NCBI GenBank assembly: GCA_009827215.1
Contig: WUAJ01000089.1
Span: 1 to 8,785 of the forward strand
DNA: 8,785 nucleotides
Source of the DNA: Phycisphaeraceae bacterium
GTDB taxonomy: Bacteria > Planctomycetota > Phycisphaerae > Phycisphaerales > UBA1924
Direction of reading: 5' to 3'
The position numbers and the translations under genes were made by a program. Under the pieces are notes generated by a model, which saw only the letters and a program-made list of their open reading frames with translations, did not search any database and was not told the DNA's origin. Positions 5,814-8,785 of the stretch are shown in pieces; position 1 is the stretch's first letter, and every line of letters starts with the position of its first letter.

Positions 5814-6941
5814 TTACAGGTCGGTCGGGGACAGGGCGCATCCGACGGTTGTTGCCCATCCGGGTTGTGGTTTGCTCAGGTCTACGCCGGAGACGGGAAC
5901 CTTTCCCGCTCGTCCGAGTGTGCTCAGTGGATCGACGACGCGTGTCTCGAGGTTGAGCACACGGGCGAGGTGTTCGCTGATTGCTTTGTGTCCCGCCATG
6001 CCTCCGACGAAGTACGCGTTCTGGATGCTGACATCGGGGAGCGTGGCGCGGTGGTATCGCAGGCACATGTTGATCTCATCGATCAGGATCTCGATGGGTT
6101 CGGAGATATCCGGATCATCCATGCTTGGGTGAGGGTTCGCGCTCTGCTGGACGCCTGATGTCACGGCGGCGATCTCGTTGATTCGTTCTCGCATCGCGCG
6201 TGCTTCCATGACACTGCAGCGGAACTGCTTGCAGATCGCTTGGTCAAAGGAGATCGCGCCGTGCTCGATGGTGCGTGCGAAGACCATCTTTCCTTTGTGG
6301 ACGATCATCACGATCGTGCACGCGCTCCCGAGATCGATCAGCAGCGAAGCGCCTTGTTGGTGTTCTGCCTTTGGTGCTACTTGCAGGAGTGTCTCGAACG
6401 CATTGTGGATCCCGACCGGTTCGAGCTTGGCGCGTTTGATCGCGTCCATCATGCGTCCGACGAAAGACTTGGAAGCACCGAAGCAGATGACTTCCTGTTT
6501 GTTGGATTGTTTGGACGGTCCGACCTCGAAGCTGCGGACGATTAGTGCTGAGGGGTCACAGCCGAGTCGGTCGCACATCTGTCCCGCGGCGAGGTCGTTC
6601 ATCGACACTCCTGGGACTGGAGAGATCTGGAGATGCTTGCAGGACATCTGCTGTGTCGGAATCACACACGCGGCTCGGAGTCCAGTCATCTTCCCGCTCT
6701 TGATGAGCTTGGGGAGCGCATCAAACTGGAAGAGGATGCGCTTCGCAGGATTGTCGAGCAAGTCGTCAGGGGTCTTGAGCTGCGCGGCGCTCTGGATGGA
6801 TGCGGGATCTCCGGAGGAGACTCTGAGCACGCGCAATGCTGAAACCCCGAAGTCCACAGCGAGTGGATTTCCTTGTGGACGCATCGAGTTCATCGATTGG
6901 AGCGTCGTTCGGAGTTGATCAAATACGCGTGGCTTTGCCAT
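5814..6941 (-). CDS. pilM: Type IV pilus actin-like assembly protein PilM
   Basis: Cytoplasmic actin/FtsA-fold ATP-binding protein that recruits PilN to the pilus base. At 375 residues it is close to the usual 350-380. Seen: phosphate-1 loop Ala-Val-Asp-Phe-Gly-Val-Ser-Ala-Leu-Arg-Val-Leu (28-39); the 1C-type region (about 85-145); phosphate-2 loop Leu-Leu-Ile-Asp-Leu-Gly-Ser-Ala-Cys-Thr (200-209); an Arg-Thr-Ile-Glu-His-Gly strand-helix (223-228); and the adenosine motif Tyr-Phe-Val-Gly-Gly-Met-Ala-Gly (310-317). A longer form from a GTG at 6989 is possible, but the ATG at 6941 is chosen because AGGA (6952-6955) lies ten bases upstream and because the extra 16 residues look non-family. It is the first gene of the five-gene pilus operon, behind a 219-base gap. 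Confidence 0.88.
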   Translation of the reverse strand: MAKPRVFDQLRTTLQSMNSMRPQGNPLAVDFGVSALRVLRVSSGDPASIQSAAQLKTPDDLLDNPAKRILFQFDALPKLIKSGKMTGLRAACVIPTQQMSCKHLQISPVPGVSMNDLAAGQMCDRLGCDPSALIVRSFEVGPSKQSNKQEVICFGASKSFVGRMMDAIKRAKLEPVGIHNAFETLLQVAPKAEHQQGASLLIDLGSACTIVMIVHKGKMVFARTIEHGAISFDQAICKQFRCSVMEARAMRERINEIAAVTSGVQQSANPHPSMDDPDISEPIEILIDEINMCLRYHRATLPDVSIQNAYFVGGMAGHKAISEHLARVLNLETRVVDPLSTLGRAGKVPVSGVDLSKPQPGWATTVGCALSPTDL

Positions 6942-7004
6942 AACTACTGAGTCCTGATTCTCGACATCCTGTCGTCCTGCTCCTACCACCTACCCGGCGT
7001 CTTG

Positions 7005-7033
7005 GATCCTGAGCGTGAGCACGCATCGGGATC
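7005..7033 (-). promoter_or_regulatory. Interrupted dyad upstream of pilM
   Basis: GATCC (7005-7009) pairs with GGATC (7029-7033), and inside it GCGTG (7013-7017) pairs with CACGC (7020-7024). The structure is centred about 78 bases upstream of the pilM ATG. It could be an operator or a leader hairpin; no T-run follows on either strand, so it is not an intrinsic terminator. No confident -35/-10 pair was found in the 6942-7160 gap, which otherwise shows nothing recognisable. Confidence 0.3.
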
Positions 7034-7160
7034 GCTGTATCAGGAATCGGCCTATCGGTGGGGGTAAACGCGTGGGAACTGTTGAATCAGGGATGGCGCG
7101 ATGAGGGATCGGGGTTCAGATCGCGCAGTCGGTACAAACGGCAAGCGGTAGGTCCGCAGT

Positions 7161-7859
7161 TCAGCGCAGCCGTCCGAGAACTTCGGTGAGTTTGGACAGC
7201 GCCCCATCAAGATCCCAGACCTGCTGGTCTCGATTACCGGTCGTGTTGGAGATCACTCGGAGCTCAGCAGTACGGATCTGTGGATTGACCAACTTCGCAG
7301 CGAGCGCCACTGCGGCGCCTTCCATTGCTTCCGCGATCGCTCCCGTTCGATTGACCACGCCTTGAGCGCATTGATCATCTCCAGAACACCACGAGACTGT
7401 CGCGACTGTTCCTGATAGATCACAGAACTTGGATAGATCCTCTGTGAGTTCCAGATCATGATCGATCCAGTCATCCCCGCTTGAGAACGATGGGAATCCG
7501 AGCTTACTCAATGATGTGAATCCGTCTGGGGCTCCGACGCCTTCGTCTGAAAAAATGGAGCGTGATGCGACCAGGGTCGCGCCGATGCTGAGCGGAGACT
7601 CTGCGGGGAGTGCGCCAGCGATCCCGACTGATATGACAGCATGATACTGAGAATTCGAGCATGCGATCGCGGTTGATGCTGCGGCGTTGGACTTACCTAC
7701 GCCGCTCATGACAAGGTCGTAGCGATCGCAGAGCTGGATGACCTTCGCTTGCTCAATGGGATCTTTCAGGACAGCAAACGCATCAAGCACGGCTTGTGCT
7801 TCGCGCGGTGCTGCGGCGACGAGCAGGCATCGTTTGGAGGCGGAAATCAGATCGCTCAT
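7161..7859 (-). CDS. mqnB: Futalosine hydrolase (menaquinone biosynthesis nucleosidase)
   Basis: Cytosolic nucleosidase of the PNP/MTAN fold, 232 residues. The family member MqnB cleaves futalosine to dehypoxanthine futalosine and hypoxanthine in the futalosine route to menaquinone. Seen: Met-Ser-Gly-Val-Gly-Lys-Ser-Asn-Ala-Ala (51-60), the ribose/phosphate-side loop; Ser-Val-Gly-Ile-Ala-Gly-Ala-Leu (77-84); Ser-Asp-Glu-Gly-Val-Gly-Ala-Pro-Asp-Gly-Phe (104-114), a pattern characteristic of MqnB; Glu-Ala-Met-Glu-Gly-Ala-Ala-Val-Ala (177-185), the base- and ribose-binding Met-Glu-Gly-Ala; and Arg-Val-Ile-Ser-Asn-Thr-Thr-Gly-Asn-Arg-Asp (201-211), where Asn replaces the catalytic Asp of plain MTAN, as in MqnB. 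The ATG at 7859 is chosen over an in-frame TTG at 7865; neither has a clear ribosome site, so coupling to the HD-GYP gene 17 bases upstream is plausible. MTAN (5'-methylthioadenosine nucleosidase) is the main alternative. Confidence 0.8.
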   Translation of the reverse strand: MSDLISASKRCLLVAAAPREAQAVLDAFAVLKDPIEQAKVIQLCDRYDLVMSGVGKSNAAASTAIACSNSQYHAVISVGIAGALPAESPLSIGATLVASRSIFSDEGVGAPDGFTSLSKLGFPSFSSGDDWIDHDLELTEDLSKFCDLSGTVATVSWCSGDDQCAQGVVNRTGAIAEAMEGAAVALAAKLVNPQIRTAELRVISNTTGNRDQQVWDLDGALSKLTEVLGRLR

Positions 7860-7877
7860 ACGCAAGCGTAGCTCGGT

Positions 7878-8785
7878 TCACGCGGCTTCGTCGGGAGCGA
7901 ACATATGTGCCGCGTTGCTCAGGTTGCGCTGCAAGACTCGTAGATCGAACTGCCCCTTGCTGATCGGGAAGAAGTTGTGCTCACGGACATCGATACCACC
8001 ACACTCAACAATGGTGATAGAGTGGTCATCCTTGAGGTTATAGATGTCACCAAACTCTTCATCCTCGAAATGCGAGAGCTGATGGACCTGCGGGCGGCAC
8101 GGATCTGCGGGATCCCAATCCGTGACAACGCCTGTGACACCATTGCTGAGCATGACCTGTGTCCCAGGTGGGTACGCTGGACACACGGCGAGGAGCGCTT
8201 TGAACACGACGGGGTCGATCCAATCGCCGTAGGGCTTGCCCATCATTTTTTTGAGCGTCATCACGGCTGGTCTCCCGAGCGGGTTCCCGGGTTCTTCACC
8301 GATCGTCGAAGCGCTGTGACTGAGTCGATCGAACAGATCCGCGGCACAGATGATGCGTGAGAAGATATGGATGTCACTGCCAACAAGTCCCGTTGCCGGC
8401 ATCCCGTTGCGTTCGCGTCTTGGGAATCCAGATCCGTCGAAGTGCTGATGGTGATGAAGCACCGCGGAGGCGGCGGAAGGGTTGAGGGCTCCACGAACAC
8501 ATTCGTATCCCAGCTCAACATGTTTTTGCCAAGCGGTATCTTCGAAATCGTGCTTGTCGGCCCAGCGCTGGATGACCTCATCATCGAGCGAGTTCATCCC
8601 GATATCGTGGAGCATTCCCGCGACTCCGAGGTTTGTAACATCTCGCGCAAAGCGCGAGGGAACATACTTGCGCTCGCGCATGAGATAGAACCCAAGGCGC
8701 ATGCCGAGGAGTAGACTCAGGAATCCAACATTGGCGCCGTGGCGCACTGCCGGTGCTCCAGAATCGACAAGTTCTCCGATGAAGA
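7878..8785 (-). CDS. HD-GYP-domain protein, atypical signature (5'-truncated by window edge)
   Basis: About 301 residues are visible; the reading frame is open to the right edge, so the true N-terminus, perhaps a sensory domain, lies outside. The GTG at 8747 is not taken as a start because the conserved first His region (Arg-His-Gly-Ala-Asn-Val) follows directly and upstream codons continue in frame. Counting from the edge: His15, the HD pair at 59-60 within His-Asp-Ile-Gly-Met, a third-metal-type His at 88 (Lys-His-Val-Glu-Leu-Gly), His-His at 111-112, Asp-Gly-Ser-Gly-Phe-Pro at 116-121 and Asp149 in Cys-Ala-Ala-Asp-Leu-Phe-Asp. The C-terminal part has Tyr-Pro-Pro-Gly-Thr-Gln-Val-Met-Leu-Ser-Asn-Gly-Val, a small beta module common after HD-GYP domains. 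HD-GYP proteins usually degrade cyclic di-GMP, but here HDIGK is HDIGM, HHE is HHQ and GYP is GFP, so activity is uncertain. It probably shares a transcript with mqnB. Confidence 0.85.
   Translation of the reverse strand, partial: FIGELVDSGAPAVRHGANVGFLSLLLGMRLGFYLMRERKYVPSRFARDVTNLGVAGMLHDIGMNSLDDEVIQRWADKHDFEDTAWQKHVELGYECVRGALNPSAASAVLHHHQHFDGSGFPRRERNGMPATGLVGSDIHIFSRIICAADLFDRLSHSASTIGEEPGNPLGRPAVMTLKKMMGKPYGDWIDPVVFKALLAVCPAYPPGTQVMLSNGVTGVVTDWDPADPCRPQVHQLSHFEDEEFGDIYNLKDDHSITIVECGGIDVREHNFFPISKGQFDLRVLQRNLSNAAHMFAPDEAA

Noticed and set aside
6178..6918. Open frame of 246 codons on the plus strand opposite pilM
   Set aside because: It is antisense to conserved PilM motifs, has no ribosome site, and has a Ser/Arg/Cys-rich composition without domain features.
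6939..6989. GTG start at 6989 for a longer PilM
   Set aside because: The extra 16 residues do not resemble PilM, and the ATG at 6941 has a well-placed AGGA site.
7096..7126. Inverted repeat GCGCGAT / ATCGCGC after mqnB as a terminator
   Set aside because: Seven pairs with a 17-base loop and no T-run on the minus strand; too weak to call an intrinsic terminator.
7145..7157. Small hairpin GCGG-TAGGT-CCGC just after the mqnB stop
   Set aside because: Only four pairs and only a broken T-rich stretch afterwards; expected by chance at this base composition.

Overview
The window reads as accessory-free chromosomal DNA from a Gram-negative-type bacterium, most likely a member of the Planctomycetota (perhaps Phycisphaerae). 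That placement is an inference: it rests on a PilMNO-type inner-membrane platform, a PilN that opens with a Phe-Leu-Pro-x-Asp-Tyr motif, futalosine-type menaquinone synthesis, and frequent AAGGAG-like ribosome binding sites. No rRNA, tRNA, transposon, CRISPR array or phage gene was seen. All eight supported genes are on the minus strand, so the window reads biologically from right to left.

Right end (8785 to about 7161): a 5'-truncated HD-GYP-domain protein is followed after 17 bases by a short nucleosidase best read as futalosine hydrolase (MqnB). A 219-base gap follows, with no gene but with an interrupted dyad that could be an operator or leader structure.

Centre (6941 to 1631): five tightly spaced genes, pilM-pilN-pilO-(PilP/GspC-like gene)-pilB, encode the cytoplasmic actin-like protein, the two coiled-coil inner-membrane proteins, a bitopic periplasmic adaptor and the assembly ATPase of a type IV pilus or type II-secretion-like machine. 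The last two membrane genes overlap by ATGA. The secretin (PilQ), platform protein (PilC), retraction ATPase and pilins are not in the window.

Left end (1562 to 1): after a 68-base gap with a plausible sigma70 promoter comes a two-gene unit, a DUF4212 small subunit and a sodium:solute symporter large subunit (VC_2705/ActP-like). The large subunit is cut by the window edge. The first 15 bases match exactly the 3' end of the Illumina TruSeq read-1 adapter, so this end is an assembly or trimming artefact and the last few apparent codons are not real.

The best candidates for a second look are the GspC-topology adaptor in a pilMNO cluster, the degenerate MshEN domain of PilB, the HD-GYP protein that has lost several signature residues, and the adapter remnant. 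No convincing wholly new system is visible.
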